NCBI GenBank assembly: GCA_963696505.1
Contig: CAVOKN010000014.1
Span: 1-36,576, forward strand
DNA: 36,576 bases
Origin: CAVOKN01 sp963696505
GTDB lineage: Bacteria > Pseudomonadota > Gammaproteobacteria > Burkholderiales > Rhodocyclaceae
Direction of reading: 5' to 3'
Below the pieces are notes generated by a model, which was not told the DNA's origin, ran no database searches, and was given only the letters and a program-made list of their open reading frames with translations. Positions 1 to 7,815 of the stretch are shown here, in pieces. The position numbers and the translations under genes were made by a program. Positions within the stretch are counted from its first letter, which is position 1, and the number at the start of each line of letters is the position of its first letter.

Positions 1-16
1 GGGAAGTCCTGAGGTT

Positions 17-32
17 TGTCATTCACCCTACA
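17..32 (+). promoter_or_regulatory. NifA upstream activator site for nifH
   Basis: The sequence reads TGT, ten bases, ACA, which is the NifA enhancer consensus TGT-N10-ACA. It lies about 105 bases upstream of the sigma-54 -24 element, the usual distance for looping with IHF. NifA is known to bind such sites and activate sigma-54 RNA polymerase under nitrogen-limited, low-oxygen conditions. The nifA gene is not in this window. Confidence 0.85.
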
Positions 33-129
33 AAGCCCGTGCCCATTGTCGCATCCGCCACCGCGATGAAGTTCCGCCATCGCGCAGAATTACTCTTTCA
101 CGTCAGCGTGTTGCGAAAATCAGTCGCCC

Positions 130-145
130 TGGCACGGCGATTGCG
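130..145 (+). promoter_or_regulatory. sigma-54 (-24/-12) promoter of the nifHDK operon
   Basis: TGGCACG, four bases, TTGCG. The invariant GG (131-132) and GC (143-144) are separated by exactly ten bases, as RpoN promoters require. Transcription should begin near 155-156, giving a leader of about 50 bases before nifH. Together with the NifA site at 17-32 this predicts NifA/RpoN control of the operon. Confidence 0.9.
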
Positions 146-205
146 CAGTGATGCCCGAAGGCAAACGAATGCTGGCTGGTTTCACGACATGAAGGAGATC
201 GCAAC

Positions 206-1099
206 ATGGCTCTGCGTCAATGTGCAATTTACGGCAAGGGTGGCATCGGCAAGTCTACCACCACCCAGAATCTGGTCGCCGCCCTCGCCGAAGCGGGCAA
301 GAAGGTGATGATCGTCGGCTGTGACCCCAAGGCCGACTCGACCCGGCTGATCCTGCATTCGAAGGCCCAGAACGCCGTCATGCAGCTTGCTGCCGAGGCG
401 GGCAGCGTGGAAGACCTGGAACTGGAAGACGTCATGGCGGTGGGCTACGGTGGCGTCAAGTGCGTCGAGTCCGGTGGTCCCGAGCCGGGCGTGGGCTGTG
501 CCGGCCGCGGCGTCATCACCGCCATCAACTTCCTGGAGGAAGAGGGCGCCTACGACGAGGACCTCGACTTCGTGTTCTACGACGTGCTGGGCGACGTGGT
601 GTGCGGCGGTTTCGCCATGCCCATCCGCGAGAACAAGGCGCAGGAAATCTACATCGTGTGCTCCGGCGAGATGATGGCGATGTATGCCGCCAACAACATC
701 TCCAAGGGCATCGTCAAGTACGCCAATTCTGGCGGCGTGCGCCTGGCGGGCCTGATCTGCAACTCGCGCAATACCGACCGCGAGGACGAACTGGTGATGG
801 CGCTGGCGGCCAAGCTGGGCACGCAGATGATCCACTTCGTGCCGCGCGACAACGCCGTGCAGCACGCCGAGATCCGCCGCATGACGGTGATCGAGTACGA
901 CCCGAAGGCGAAGCAGGCCGACGAGTACCGCGCTCTGGCGCAGAAGATCATTCACAACAAGAAGTTCGTGGTGCCGACCCCGATCACGATGGATGAACTG
1001 GAAGAGCTGCTGATGGAGTTCGGCATCATGGAGCAGGAAGACCAGTCGATCATCGGCAAGAAGGCGGCGGAAGAAGTCGGAAGCTGCGCGACGGCGTAA
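206..1099 (+). CDS. nifH: Nitrogenase iron protein NifH (dinitrogenase reductase)
   Basis: NifH is the homodimeric Fe protein that passes electrons one at a time to the MoFe protein, with ATP hydrolysis. At 297 residues it has the normal length. The P-loop GKGGIGKS is at residues 10-17. The two cysteines that hold the bridging [4Fe-4S] cluster are Cys98 and Cys133. Arg101, in CAGRG, is the site that DraT ADP-ribosylates in organisms with that switch; draT/draG are not seen here. The start follows a strong ribosome site (AAGGAG at about 190-195). It is the first gene after the NifA/sigma-54 promoter and is followed after 126 bases by nifD. A palindrome in that gap may stabilise the nifH message. 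The frame is intact and family assignment is secure. Confidence 0.98.
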   Translation: MALRQCAIYGKGGIGKSTTTQNLVAALAEAGKKVMIVGCDPKADSTRLILHSKAQNAVMQLAAEAGSVEDLELEDVMAVGYGGVKCVESGGPEPGVGCAGRGVITAINFLEEEGAYDEDLDFVFYDVLGDVVCGGFAMPIRENKAQEIYIVCSGEMMAMYAANNISKGIVKYANSGGVRLAGLICNSRNTDREDELVMALAAKLGTQMIHFVPRDNAVQHAEIRRMTVIEYDPKAKQADEYRALAQKIIHNKKFVVPTPITMDELEELLMEFGIMEQEDQSIIGKKAAEEVGSCATA

Positions 1100-1130
1100 A
1101 GCACCACCAGGCTCTCCCGGACCTGACGCA

Positions 1131-1167
1131 ACCCTCTCTCCCGACCGGAGAGGGGTGGGAGAGCGGG
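1131..1167. repeat. CCCTCTCCC/GGGAGAGGG palindromic element between nifH and nifD
   Basis: An imperfect inverted repeat (CCTCTCTCCCG ... CGGAGAGGGG) followed by a second GGGAGAGCGGG arm. The same type of element recurs inside the 3' end of nifE (11199-11245) and between nifE and nifN (11268-11310). Such palindromes are widespread intergenic repeats in beta- and gammaproteobacteria. Here it could act as an mRNA stem that protects the abundant nifH transcript or dampens read-through; it lacks a T-run, so it is not a classical terminator. Confidence 0.7.
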
Positions 1168-1225
1168 CATCGATCAACCTGTCACCGGCCGCCACGCATG
1201 AGTGTCGGCGTGAAAGGAGAGAAGC

Positions 1226-2698
1226 ATGGCTGCACTGACCCGCAACGAAACCGAGGCCCTCATCCAGGAGGTTCTCGATGTCTATCCCGAGAAGGCCAAG
1301 AAGGACCGCGCCAAGCACCTGGCGGTGAATGATCCCAGCATCGAGCAGTCGAAGAAGTGCATCACCTCCAACCGCAAGTCGCTGCCCGGCGTGATGACGG
1401 TGCGCGGCTGCGCCTACGCCGGATCGCGCGGCGTAGTGTGGGGACCGATCAAGGACATGGTGCACATCTCCCACGGTCCGGTGGGCTGCGGCCAGTACTC
1501 CCGCGCCGGCCGCCGCAACTACTACGTCGGCTACACCGGCGTGAATACCTTCTCCGAAATGAACTTCACCTCGGACTTCCAGGAGAAGGACATCGTTTTC
1601 GGCGGCGACAAGAAGCTGGCCAAGATCATCACCGAGATCGATCAGCTTTTCCCGCTGAACAAGGGCATCACCGTGCAGTCCGAGTGTCCGATCGGGCTCA
1701 TCGGCGACGACATCGAGGCGGTTTCGAAGAAATCTGCGGCGGAACTCGGCAAGGTGGTGGTGCCGGTGCGCTGCGAAGGCTTCCGCGGCGTGTCCCAGTC
1801 CCTCGGTCATCACATCGCCAACGACGCGATCCGCGACTGGGTGCTCGGCAACCGCGACGGCAAGCCCTTCGAGAGTACGCCCTATGACGTGGCCATCATC
1901 GGCGACTACAACATCGGCGGCGATGCGTGGTCTTCGCGCATCCTGCTGGAAGAGATGGGCCTGCGCGTGGTGGCGCAGTGGTCGGGCGACGGCTCGCTCG
2001 CCGAGATGGAGCTTTCCCCCAAGGTCAAGCTCAACCTGATCCACTGCTATCGCTCGATGAACTACATCTCGCGCCACATGGAAGAGAAGTACAACATTCC
2101 ATGGATCGAGTACAACTTCTTCGGTCCCACCAAGATCGCCGAGAGCCTGCGCGCCATTGCAGCGCAGTTCGACGACAGCATCAAGGCGGGGGCCGAACGC
2201 GTGATCGAGAAGTACCGCGCCGAGTACGACGCGGTGATCGCCAAGTACAAGCCGCGCCTGCAGGGCAAGAAGGTGATGCTCTACGTCGGCGGCCTGCGCC
2301 CGCGCCACATCATCGGCGCCTACGAGGACCTGGGCATGGAAGTGGTCGGTACCGGCTACGAGTTCGCGCACAACGACGACTACGACCGCACCATCAAGGA
2401 GATGGGCGACGCCACGCTGCTCTACGACGACGTCACCGGCTTCGAGCTGGAGGAGTTCGTCAAGCGCATCAAGCCCGACCTGGTGGGCTCCGGCATCAAG
2501 GAAAAGTACATCTATCAGAAGATGGGCGTGCCCTTCCGGCAGATGCACTCCTGGGACTACTCGGGCCCTTATCACGGCTACGACGGCTTCGCCATCTTCG
2601 CCCGCGACATGGACATGACGGTGAACAACCCTTGCTGGAACAAGATCACTCCGCCTTGGGAAAAGAAGGCCCCGGAGGAGTTGAAGCAGGCTGCGTGA
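1226..2698 (+). CDS. nifD: Nitrogenase molybdenum-iron protein alpha chain NifD
   Basis: NifD pairs with NifK in the alpha2-beta2 MoFe protein and carries the FeMo-cofactor, where N2 is reduced. It is 490 residues long, normal for the family. P-cluster ligands are Cys62, Cys88 and Cys154. The cofactor cysteine is Cys274 (in HCYRSMNY), and the homocitrate-side histidine lies in MHSWDYSGPYHGYDG near residue 441. Val70, Arg96, Gln191 and His195, which shape substrate access in the Azotobacter enzyme, are all conserved at the same numbers. A GGAGAG ribosome site precedes the ATG. The frame is complete, and the gene shares the nifH promoter. Confidence 0.98.
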   Translation: MAALTRNETEALIQEVLDVYPEKAKKDRAKHLAVNDPSIEQSKKCITSNRKSLPGVMTVRGCAYAGSRGVVWGPIKDMVHISHGPVGCGQYSRAGRRNYYVGYTGVNTFSEMNFTSDFQEKDIVFGGDKKLAKIITEIDQLFPLNKGITVQSECPIGLIGDDIEAVSKKSAAELGKVVVPVRCEGFRGVSQSLGHHIANDAIRDWVLGNRDGKPFESTPYDVAIIGDYNIGGDAWSSRILLEEMGLRVVAQWSGDGSLAEMELSPKVKLNLIHCYRSMNYISRHMEEKYNIPWIEYNFFGPTKIAESLRAIAAQFDDSIKAGAERVIEKYRAEYDAVIAKYKPRLQGKKVMLYVGGLRPRHIIGAYEDLGMEVVGTGYEFAHNDDYDRTIKEMGDATLLYDDVTGFELEEFVKRIKPDLVGSGIKEKYIYQKMGVPFRQMHSWDYSGPYHGYDGFAIFARDMDMTVNNPCWNKITPPWEKKAPEELKQAA

Positions 2699-2720
2699 TC
2701 GGGTGTGCGGCTGCCGTTGC

Positions 2721-2790
2721 GGTGCGCATGGCGCACCCTACAACGGCGCCGCGACCGCACGACGTGTTCGTAGGGTGCGCTGCGCGTACC
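2721..2790. repeat. Inverted pair of GTAGGGTGCGC REP-like palindromes (nifD-nifK gap)
   Basis: Two oppositely oriented copies, GGTGCGCATGGCGCACC at 2721-2737 and GTAGGGTGCGCTGCGCGTACC at 2770-2790, each a small palindrome and together a larger hairpin. Related pairs occur at 4434-4509 and 5975-6026, and a diverged one at 14143-14190. This is the layout of REP/BIME elements. They occupy gaps inside a co-transcribed operon, so effects on mRNA stability or polarity are plausible but not shown. Confidence 0.75.
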
Positions 2791-2859
2791 GATCCGAGGA
2801 AGTTCCAAACTTGACGCCCGCTGTCCGCGCATGAGCGGCAGGGGCTTGAGGAGAACGAA

Positions 2860-4432
2860 ATGAGTCAGGCAGTCGACAACATCAAGCCGAGCTTTCCGCT
2901 GTTCAGCGACGAGGATTATCAGGCCTCGCTCAAGGCCAAGCAGGAACTGTTCGAAGAACGCACCCCGCAACCCAAGATAGACGAGACCTTTGCCTGGACC
3001 ACGACGCTCGAGTATCAGGAGATCAACTTCAAGCGCGAGGCCCTCACCATCAACCCGGCCAAGGCCTGCCAGCCCCTGGGCGCCGTGCTGTGCGCGCTGG
3101 GCTTCGACAAGACCTTGCCCTACGTGCATGGCTCGCAGGGCTGCGTGGCCTACTTCCGCACCTACTTCAACCGCCACTTCAAGGAGCCGATCGCCTGCGT
3201 CTCGGATTCCATGACCGAGGATGCAGCGGTGTTCGGCGGCCAGAAGAACATGTTCGACGGCCTGGAGAACGCCAAGGCGCTCTACAAGCCGGACATGATC
3301 GCGGTGTCCACCACCTGCATGGCGGAAGTGATCGGCGACGACCTCAACGCCTTCATCACCAACAGCAAGAAGGCCGGGCACATCGCCCAGGACTTCCCGG
3401 TGCCCTTCGCCCATACGCCGAGCTTCGTCGGTTCCCACACCACCGGCTGGGACAACATGTTCGAGGGTATCGCGCGCTATTTCACGCTCAACACCATGGA
3501 CGACAAGGCGCCGGGCAAGAACGGCAAGATCAACATCGTCCCCGGCTTCGAAACCTACCTCGGCAACTACCGCGTGATGCGGCGCATGCTGTCCGAGATG
3601 GGCGTCGATTACAGTCTGCTGTGCGACCCGTCCGAGGTGCTCGACACCCCGGCCGACGGCAGCTACCGCATGTACTCCGGCGGCACCACCCAGGATGAGG
3701 TGAAGGACGCGCCCAACGCCATCACCACCTTCTTGCTCCAGCCGATGCAACTGGAGAAGACGAAGAAGTATGTCGAGACCACCTGGCACCATGAAATTCC
3801 CAAGCTCAACATCCCGATGGGCCTGGAGTGGACCGACGACTTTCTGATGAAGGTGTCGGAAGTCACCGGCAAGCCGATCCCCGCTTCGCTGACCAAGGAA
3901 CGCGGCCGCCTGGTGGACATGATGACCGACTCGCATGCCTGGCTGCACGGCAAGAAGTTCGCGCTCTACGGCGACCCGGACTTCGTCATGGGCATGAGCC
4001 AAGTTCCTGATGGAACTCGGTGCCGAGCCGACCCACGTGCTGGCCCACAACGGCGGCAAGAAGTGGCAGAAGGCGATGGAGAAGCTGCTCGCCACCTCGC
4101 CCTACGGCGTCAAGGCCAAGGTGTATGCGGGCTACGACCTGTGGCACCTGCGCTCGCTGGTGTTCACCGACAGGCCCGATTTCCTCATCGGCAACTCCTA
4201 CGGCAAGTACATCCAGCGCGACACCCTGCAGAAGGGCAAGGAGTTCGAGGTGCCGCTGATCCGCCTCGGCTTCCCGATCTTCGACCGCCACCACCTGCAT
4301 CGCATGACCACCCTGGGTTACGAGGGCGCCATGTACATCCTCACCACGCTGGTGAATGCGGTGCTGGAGCGGTTGGACGACGACACCCGCGGCATGGGGA
4401 CCACGGACTACAACTACGACCTCGTTCGGTAA
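2860..4432 (+). CDS. nifK: Nitrogenase molybdenum-iron protein beta chain NifK (frame broken once)
   Basis: NifK is the beta subunit of the MoFe protein and supplies the other three P-cluster cysteines, here Cys70, Cys95 and Cys153. The first 380 codons read normally up to MGMS. There one extra C (3999 or 4000) shifts the frame, and the protein resumes as KFLMELGAEPTHVLAHNGG in the next frame, ending at 4432. Removing that base gives 523 residues, the normal length. The uncorrected frame runs on to 4488 with nonsense. The ATG follows a GAGGAG ribosome site. Because NifK is essential and everything else in it is conserved, a sequencing or assembly error is more likely than a true mutation; a real frameshift would mean a dead nitrogenase. 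Confidence 0.95.
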
Positions 4433-4433
4433 C

Positions 4434-4509
4434 GGTGCGCACGGCGCACCCTGCGAATCGACGTGGGGTGTGCCTGCGCCAGGCGTAGGGTGTGCGTCCC
4501 GTGCGCACC
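4434..4509. repeat. Inverted pair of REP-like palindromes (nifK-nifT gap)
   Basis: GGTGCGCACGGCGCACC begins two bases after the nifK stop, and a diverged inverse copy (GTAGGGTGTGCG ... GTGCGCACC) ends at 4509. This is the same family as at 2721-2790 and 5975-6026. The pair fills most of the gap between nifK and nifT. Confidence 0.7.
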
Positions 4510-4538
4510 AAATCCCGCGGCCCACGACAGGAGCGTTC

Positions 4539-4763
4539 ATGGCCAACATCATGATCCGGCGCGGCAAGGAAGGCGGGCTGGTGTTCTACCTGCCCAAGCG
4601 CGATCTGGAAGACAGCATCGTTTCCATGGAGTTCGACACGCCGGAGAAGTGGGGCGGCGAACTCAAGCTGAACAACGGCGGCAGTTACTACGTCGAACCC
4701 ATGGCCCAGCCCGAACGGCTACCCATCTCGCTGCGCGCCAGGCGCCTCGATGCGCCGGAGTAG
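4539..4763 (+). CDS. nifT: Nitrogen fixation protein NifT/FixU
   Basis: A 74-residue protein of the NifT/FixU family, small proteins encoded directly after nifK whose function is unknown and which are dispensable in tested species. The conserved features are the N-terminal MANIMIRR segment and the central E-x-P-E-x-WGG-x-L-x-L-x-NG stretch (residues 34-47). The start at 4539 was chosen because it follows AGGAG (4529-4533) and gives the family's usual length; the open frame extends further upstream only through the shifted nifK tail. The ferredoxin gene begins 24 bases downstream. Confidence 0.9.
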   Translation: MANIMIRRGKEGGLVFYLPKRDLEDSIVSMEFDTPEKWGGELKLNNGGSYYVEPMAQPERLPISLRARRLDAPE

Positions 4764-4787
4764 GAACTCAACTGAAAGGAAACCATC

Positions 4788-4991
4788 ATGGCAATGAAGA
4801 TCATCATGGCGGAGTGCACCTCCTGCGGCGACTGCAAGCCGGTGTGCCCCACCAAATCCATCACCGACAAGGGCGGCATCTACAAAATCGACAAGACGAC
4901 CTGCAACGAGTGCGAAGGCGAGTTCGACGAGCCGCAGTGCCTGGTGGCCTGCCCGGCGGGCGAGGCCTGCATCGTGCCGCTGGCGGTCTGA
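4788..4991 (+). CDS. nif-associated 2[4Fe-4S] ferredoxin
   Basis: A 67-residue bacterial-type ferredoxin. The first motif is CTSCGDCKPVCP (C-x2-C-x2-C-x3-CP) and the second is C-x2-C-x8-C-x3-CP, with eight residues between the second and third cysteine; that longer loop is typical of nif-linked and Alvin-type ferredoxins. It may donate electrons to NifH or to cofactor assembly. It sits between nifT and nifY, with gaps of 24 and 19 bases, so it is part of the operon. The ATG at 4788 follows GAAAGGAAACC; a second ATG two codons later is possible. Assignment to a named fdx gene is uncertain. Confidence 0.92.
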   Translation: MAMKIIMAECTSCGDCKPVCPTKSITDKGGIYKIDKTTCNECEGEFDEPQCLVACPAGEACIVPLAV

Positions 4992-5010
4992 GCCGTTCGA
5001 GGACGAGCCG

Positions 5011-5721
5011 ATGTCAGGACCCCAGGCAATGACACGTGAAACTGCGCTGCGCATCGGCATGGCGGCGCGCGCCATGCCGGGCGTGGATGTTCGCGCCTTC
5101 GTTGCCGCCCTGGCCGGCAAGTATGGCGTTCCCCTGAGCGAGGAAAAGCTGGCCCTGGTCACCGTGGCCGACATGAAGGCGCTGCTGCAGGGCGACGAGA
5201 TCATCGAGCCGGATTTCGAGCGCGAACAGATCAAGACGGCCGTGCGCTATCTGTGGGGCGAAGGCCTGGCGGACCAGGAACTGCCGCGTCCGACCCCCTA
5301 TGCGCAGGGCGACATGCCCGGCTCGCTGCGGGTCGCCGTGGCGTCCAACAACGGCGAGATGATGGACGGCCACTTCGGCTCCTGCGCCCGCTTTCTCGTC
5401 TATCAGGTGTCGCGCAGCGACGCGCATCTGATCGACCTGCGCTCGACGCTCAACACCGATTCCGCCGAAGACCGCAACGTCGCCCGCGCCGAACTGATCC
5501 GCGACTGCCAACTGGTCTACGTCCAGTCCATCGGCGGACCGGCGGCGGCCAAGGTGGTGCGCGCCGGCGTGCATCCGGTGAAGCTGCCGGAGGGCGGGCC
5601 GGCCGCCGCGGCGCTGGCGCGGCTGCAGCTCACCATGCAGGCACCGCCGCCCTGGCTTGCCAAGGTCATGGGCGTAGCGCCGGCATCGCTGGAACGCTTC
5701 GTGGACGACGCCGAGACGTGA
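5011..5721 (+). CDS. nifY: NifY-type dinitrogenase iron-molybdenum cofactor-binding protein
   Basis: A 236-residue protein with an N-terminal helical domain (about residues 1-95) and a C-terminal NifX/NifB/VnfX-type cofactor-binding domain. The latter begins at SLRVAVASNNGEMMDGHFGSCARF (about 107-130), with the characteristic DGHFGSC segment. NifY and NafY bind apo-dinitrogenase and FeMo-co and help insert the cofactor. Position after nifK-nifT-fdx is standard. A GAGGA ribosome site precedes the ATG, and the stop overlaps the GTG of the next gene by 4 bases, so the two are translationally coupled. It could also be labelled NafY-like. Confidence 0.9.
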   Translation: MSGPQAMTRETALRIGMAARAMPGVDVRAFVAALAGKYGVPLSEEKLALVTVADMKALLQGDEIIEPDFEREQIKTAVRYLWGEGLADQELPRPTPYAQGDMPGSLRVAVASNNGEMMDGHFGSCARFLVYQVSRSDAHLIDLRSTLNTDSAEDRNVARAELIRDCQLVYVQSIGGPAAAKVVRAGVHPVKLPEGGPAAAALARLQLTMQAPPPWLAKVMGVAPASLERFVDDAET

Positions 5722-5978
5722 TCGACCCGGCGCTGATCGAGAAGCTCGCCGACGCCCTGGAAGGGCAGGGGCTGGACGAGGCGGCCATCGCCGCGCTGCG
5801 CGCCGCCCATCCCGGGCTGCACTTCACGCTGTGCAGCGACGAGGACGTGCCCGCGCGGCTGGATCCCGTGGCGCAGCGAAGCGGCTTCAACGTTTATCTG
5901 GTGGACGCAGGGGAGCACTGCGTCAAGTTCACCACCGAGCCGGAGCAGGCCAGCGGCCTGGTGCTCGCCAGCACGTAG
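5718..5978 (+). CDS. Small nif-operon protein of unknown function (possibly DUF6129)
   Basis: An 86-residue acidic protein starting at a GTG that overlaps the nifY stop (GTGA). I do not recognise a characterised function. I believe proteins of this type are catalogued as DUF6129 in nif clusters, but that label is from memory and should be checked. The sequence has a helical N-terminal half (IEKLADALEGQGLDEAAIAALRAAHP) and a beta-rich C-terminal half (FTLCSDEDVPARL ... FNVYLVDAGEHCVKFTTEPE). Its stop codon lies inside a REP-like palindrome (5975-5995), so the repeat may have trimmed or replaced the original end. The overlap with nifY argues that it is a real gene. Confidence 0.75.
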   Translation: MIDPALIEKLADALEGQGLDEAAIAALRAAHPGLHFTLCSDEDVPARLDPVAQRSGFNVYLVDAGEHCVKFTTEPEQASGLVLAST

Positions 5979-6026
5979 GGTGCGCCGTGCGCACCGATGT
6001 GGCCGTAACGGTGCGCACGGCGCACC
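5975..6026. repeat. Inverted pair of REP-like palindromes after the 86-residue gene
   Basis: GTAGGGTGCGCCGTGCGCACC (5975-5995) and the inverse copy GGTGCGCACGGCGCACC (6010-6026). It is the same family as in the nifD-nifK and nifK-nifT gaps. The upstream gene's TAG stop is part of the first copy. Confidence 0.75.
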
Positions 6027-6051
6027 TGCCGGGCAGGGAGGCCAGGCGTGG

Positions 6052-6081
6052 GTCGGCTCAAGCCCGAAGGGTGGAGCCGAC
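6052..6081. other. Short hairpin upstream of the 321-residue gene
   Basis: GTCGGCTC (6052-6059) and GAGCCGAC (6074-6081) form a perfect 8-base stem with a 14-base loop. No T-run follows, so it is not an intrinsic terminator. It lies about 38 bases before the next start codon and may only shape the mRNA. Confidence 0.5.
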
Positions 6082-6118
6082 ATAGGGCCGGATCTACAGG
6101 GGAGGTCAGGACAAAAAC

Positions 6119-7084
6119 ATGTGCAGCGCCATTGCAGATTCGCCGCTGACCGTCGCGGAGCTTGCCCGCGTCTGTGAAGCAACGCCGCCGCGGCCGCACC
6201 ACGGCGCTTTGCTCGCCGCCATCGCCGCGATGTGGCCCGGCTTTGACTTTCGTCTTGCGCTCACCCGCGGCGGCTGGTATCGACCCGGCGGCGTCATCAC
6301 CGAGGGCGGCGACAAGGTGTCGTCCGACCTCCAGCGCTGGGCCGAGCAGGCTTGGCAGACCTGCGGCGCCGATCCGCTGCGTTTCGCGGAGCGTTTCGGC
6401 GATGCGGGCCTGCTTGCCACGCGCATCGCCGGTCGCACCCATTACTTCGTCGCCGCCTACGGCAAGCGCGCCGCCGAATTCCTGCAACTGGAGGTCGAGG
6501 AACTGGAGGAGGTGGCGGATCGCCGCCTTCTGGACGCTGACTTTCCGCCCGACGACCTCGGCCAGTTGCTGGAGCCGGAGCATTCCGCTCGCATCGAGCC
6601 GCGGCCGGTCACGCCCGCGCGCTACGCGCTGCGTCGTCTGGCCGACATCAACTCCTTCCTCGGCCGCATGCAGGGCCAGTCGCCGCTGCCGCCGCCGGTG
6701 GTGCGCTTCCTCGACGAATGGGACACGAGCAGTGCAAGCCATGCCGCCCACTTCAGCGACGAATGGGTGCTTGCGCTGGCGGAGCACCTTGACCGCTTCA
6801 AGCAGGAGCGCCTCACGGCCAAACCCATCCCCGCCCCGCGCAAGCGCAGCGCCCCGCCGGACATGGGCGACAAGATCGGCGCGGACCTCGGCGCGGCGCT
6901 GCACATCTACGACCGCTACGCCGGCTATCCCTTCGCCTGGTACTTCCACCTCGTGACCAACAACGGTGTGAGTCGCACCGTCGCGGCGCACGTCGGTCAG
7001 GATCTGAAGGCGGGCTACGACTACCTGCCGCCGCGGGACGCGGAGGTGCTGCGCGGCTGGCTGGACAAGCCCTACTGCATCTGA
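6119..7084 (+). CDS. Conserved nif-operon protein of unknown function, 321 residues
   Basis: I do not recognise a domain with a known activity. The protein is soluble (no membrane segments) and mixed alpha/beta, with a proline-rich linker (KPIPAPRKRSAPPDMGDK, about residues 238-255). The C-terminal part contains HIYDRYAGYPFAWYFHLVTN and DYLPPRDAEVLRGWLDKPYC. It starts after GGGGAGG at about 6100-6106. It is the last plus-strand gene before the non-nif block and has the same orientation as nifHDK, so it probably belongs to that operon despite the 140-base gap with repeats. A role in nitrogenase maturation or regulation is inferred only from position. Confidence 0.75.
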   Translation: MCSAIADSPLTVAELARVCEATPPRPHHGALLAAIAAMWPGFDFRLALTRGGWYRPGGVITEGGDKVSSDLQRWAEQAWQTCGADPLRFAERFGDAGLLATRIAGRTHYFVAAYGKRAAEFLQLEVEELEEVADRRLLDADFPPDDLGQLLEPEHSARIEPRPVTPARYALRRLADINSFLGRMQGQSPLPPPVVRFLDEWDTSSASHAAHFSDEWVLALAEHLDRFKQERLTAKPIPAPRKRSAPPDMGDKIGADLGAALHIYDRYAGYPFAWYFHLVTNNGVSRTVAAHVGQDLKAGYDYLPPRDAEVLRGWLDKPYCI

Positions 7085-7106
7085 GGCACATCGCGCGCCG
7101 AGGCGA

Positions 7107-7412
7107 TCAGACCGTCCCAGGGGCATCCGCGGCCGCAGGCGCGGAGCCACGCTCGAATTCCTCCAGCGCCAGCAGCAGGCTGGCGCGATGCCGCCGTGCG
7201 ATTTCCAGCCACGGCTCGCCGGAGAGAGCTCCTTCCAGACCCCACAGCAAATTGAGGCTCGCGCTGCCATTGGCGCGCTTCGCCTGCGCGTAGGCCGCCA
7301 CCGAGCCGAGCGCCCGCAACTGCGCCATCGTCGTGATGCCCGCCCGCGCCAGCATGTCGCGGGACTTCGGCCCGAGGCCGGGCAGATCGGCAATCGAGTC
7401 CGCTTCAGCCAC
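7107..7412 (-). CDS. TfoX C-terminal domain (helix-hairpin-helix) protein
   Basis: A 101-residue protein matching the stand-alone C-terminal domain of TfoX/Sxy: LPGLGPKSRDMLARAGITT followed by MAQLRALG and LNLLWGLEGAL. Full TfoX proteins regulate competence with CRP; this domain alone is a helix-hairpin-helix-like module whose role is not established. The start is a GTG at 7412 that overlaps the end of the upstream membrane-protein gene by 8 bases, so the two are coupled. It converges with the 321-residue nif gene, leaving 22 bases between their stops. It has no obvious link to nitrogen fixation. Confidence 0.85.
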   Translation of the reverse strand: MAEADSIADLPGLGPKSRDMLARAGITTMAQLRALGSVAAYAQAKRANGSASLNLLWGLEGALSGEPWLEIARRHRASLLLALEEFERGSAPAAADAPGTV

Positions 7413-7815
7413 CGGCAGCTCGGACCGGCGCTCGCCAGCGACTGACTATCGCGGGCATCGCGGCGAACAGGGTGACGAGGAGGTAGTAGACGGTGCCCGA
7501 GACCGGATCGCGCTCGGTGAATACCTGTGCCAGCGTCATGCCGCGCAGTCCGACGCCTACCGCCACGTCCGCCGCCAGCACGAAACCGGCGGCGATACCG
7601 CCCGTCGCGAGCAGCGCGGCGCCGCCGCAGCCGGTGCAGAAGCGGCGCACCACCCAGCGGGCGGCGAGCACGATGACGGCGAGCATGATCGGCGCCTCGA
7701 TCAGTTCGGCGATGCGCTCGCCGAACGCCGGCACCAGGAAGGGCACGCGGATCGTGCCGAGCACGAAGCCGGCGCCGAAAACCAGCCCGAAGTAGGCCGC
7801 TGCCGCTCTTAGCAC
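7405..7815 (-). CDS. Small four-helix integral membrane protein
   Basis: A 136-residue hydrophobic protein starting at GTG 7815: VLRAAAAYFGLVFGAGFVLG is the first membrane span, with further spans around LIEAPIMLAVIVLAARW, ALLATGGIAAGFVLAAD and VYYLLVTLFAAMPAIV. Similar small proteins are known in proteobacteria without an assigned function. The open frame extends further upstream, but that part encodes arginine-rich nonsense and overlaps the GFA-like remnant, so the GTG was preferred. It overlaps the TfoX-type gene by 8 bases and lies in a minus-strand run with the peroxiredoxin. Confidence 0.75.
   Translation of the reverse strand: MLRAAAAYFGLVFGAGFVLGTIRVPFLVPAFGERIAELIEAPIMLAVIVLAARWVVRRFCTGCGGAALLATGGIAAGFVLAADVAVGVGLRGMTLAQVFTERDPVSGTVYYLLVTLFAAMPAIVSRWRAPVRAAGG

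Noticed and set aside
182..2575. A 797-residue open frame on the minus strand across nifH and nifD
   Set aside because: It is exactly antisense to two intact, strongly conserved genes and reads as His/Val/Arg-rich nonsense, a normal artefact of high-GC codon use.
2578..4095. A 505-residue minus-strand frame over nifK, and similar ones at 9592-10545, 11878-12933 and 12482-14041
   Set aside because: All mirror conserved nif genes, lack ribosome sites and have no recognisable domains.
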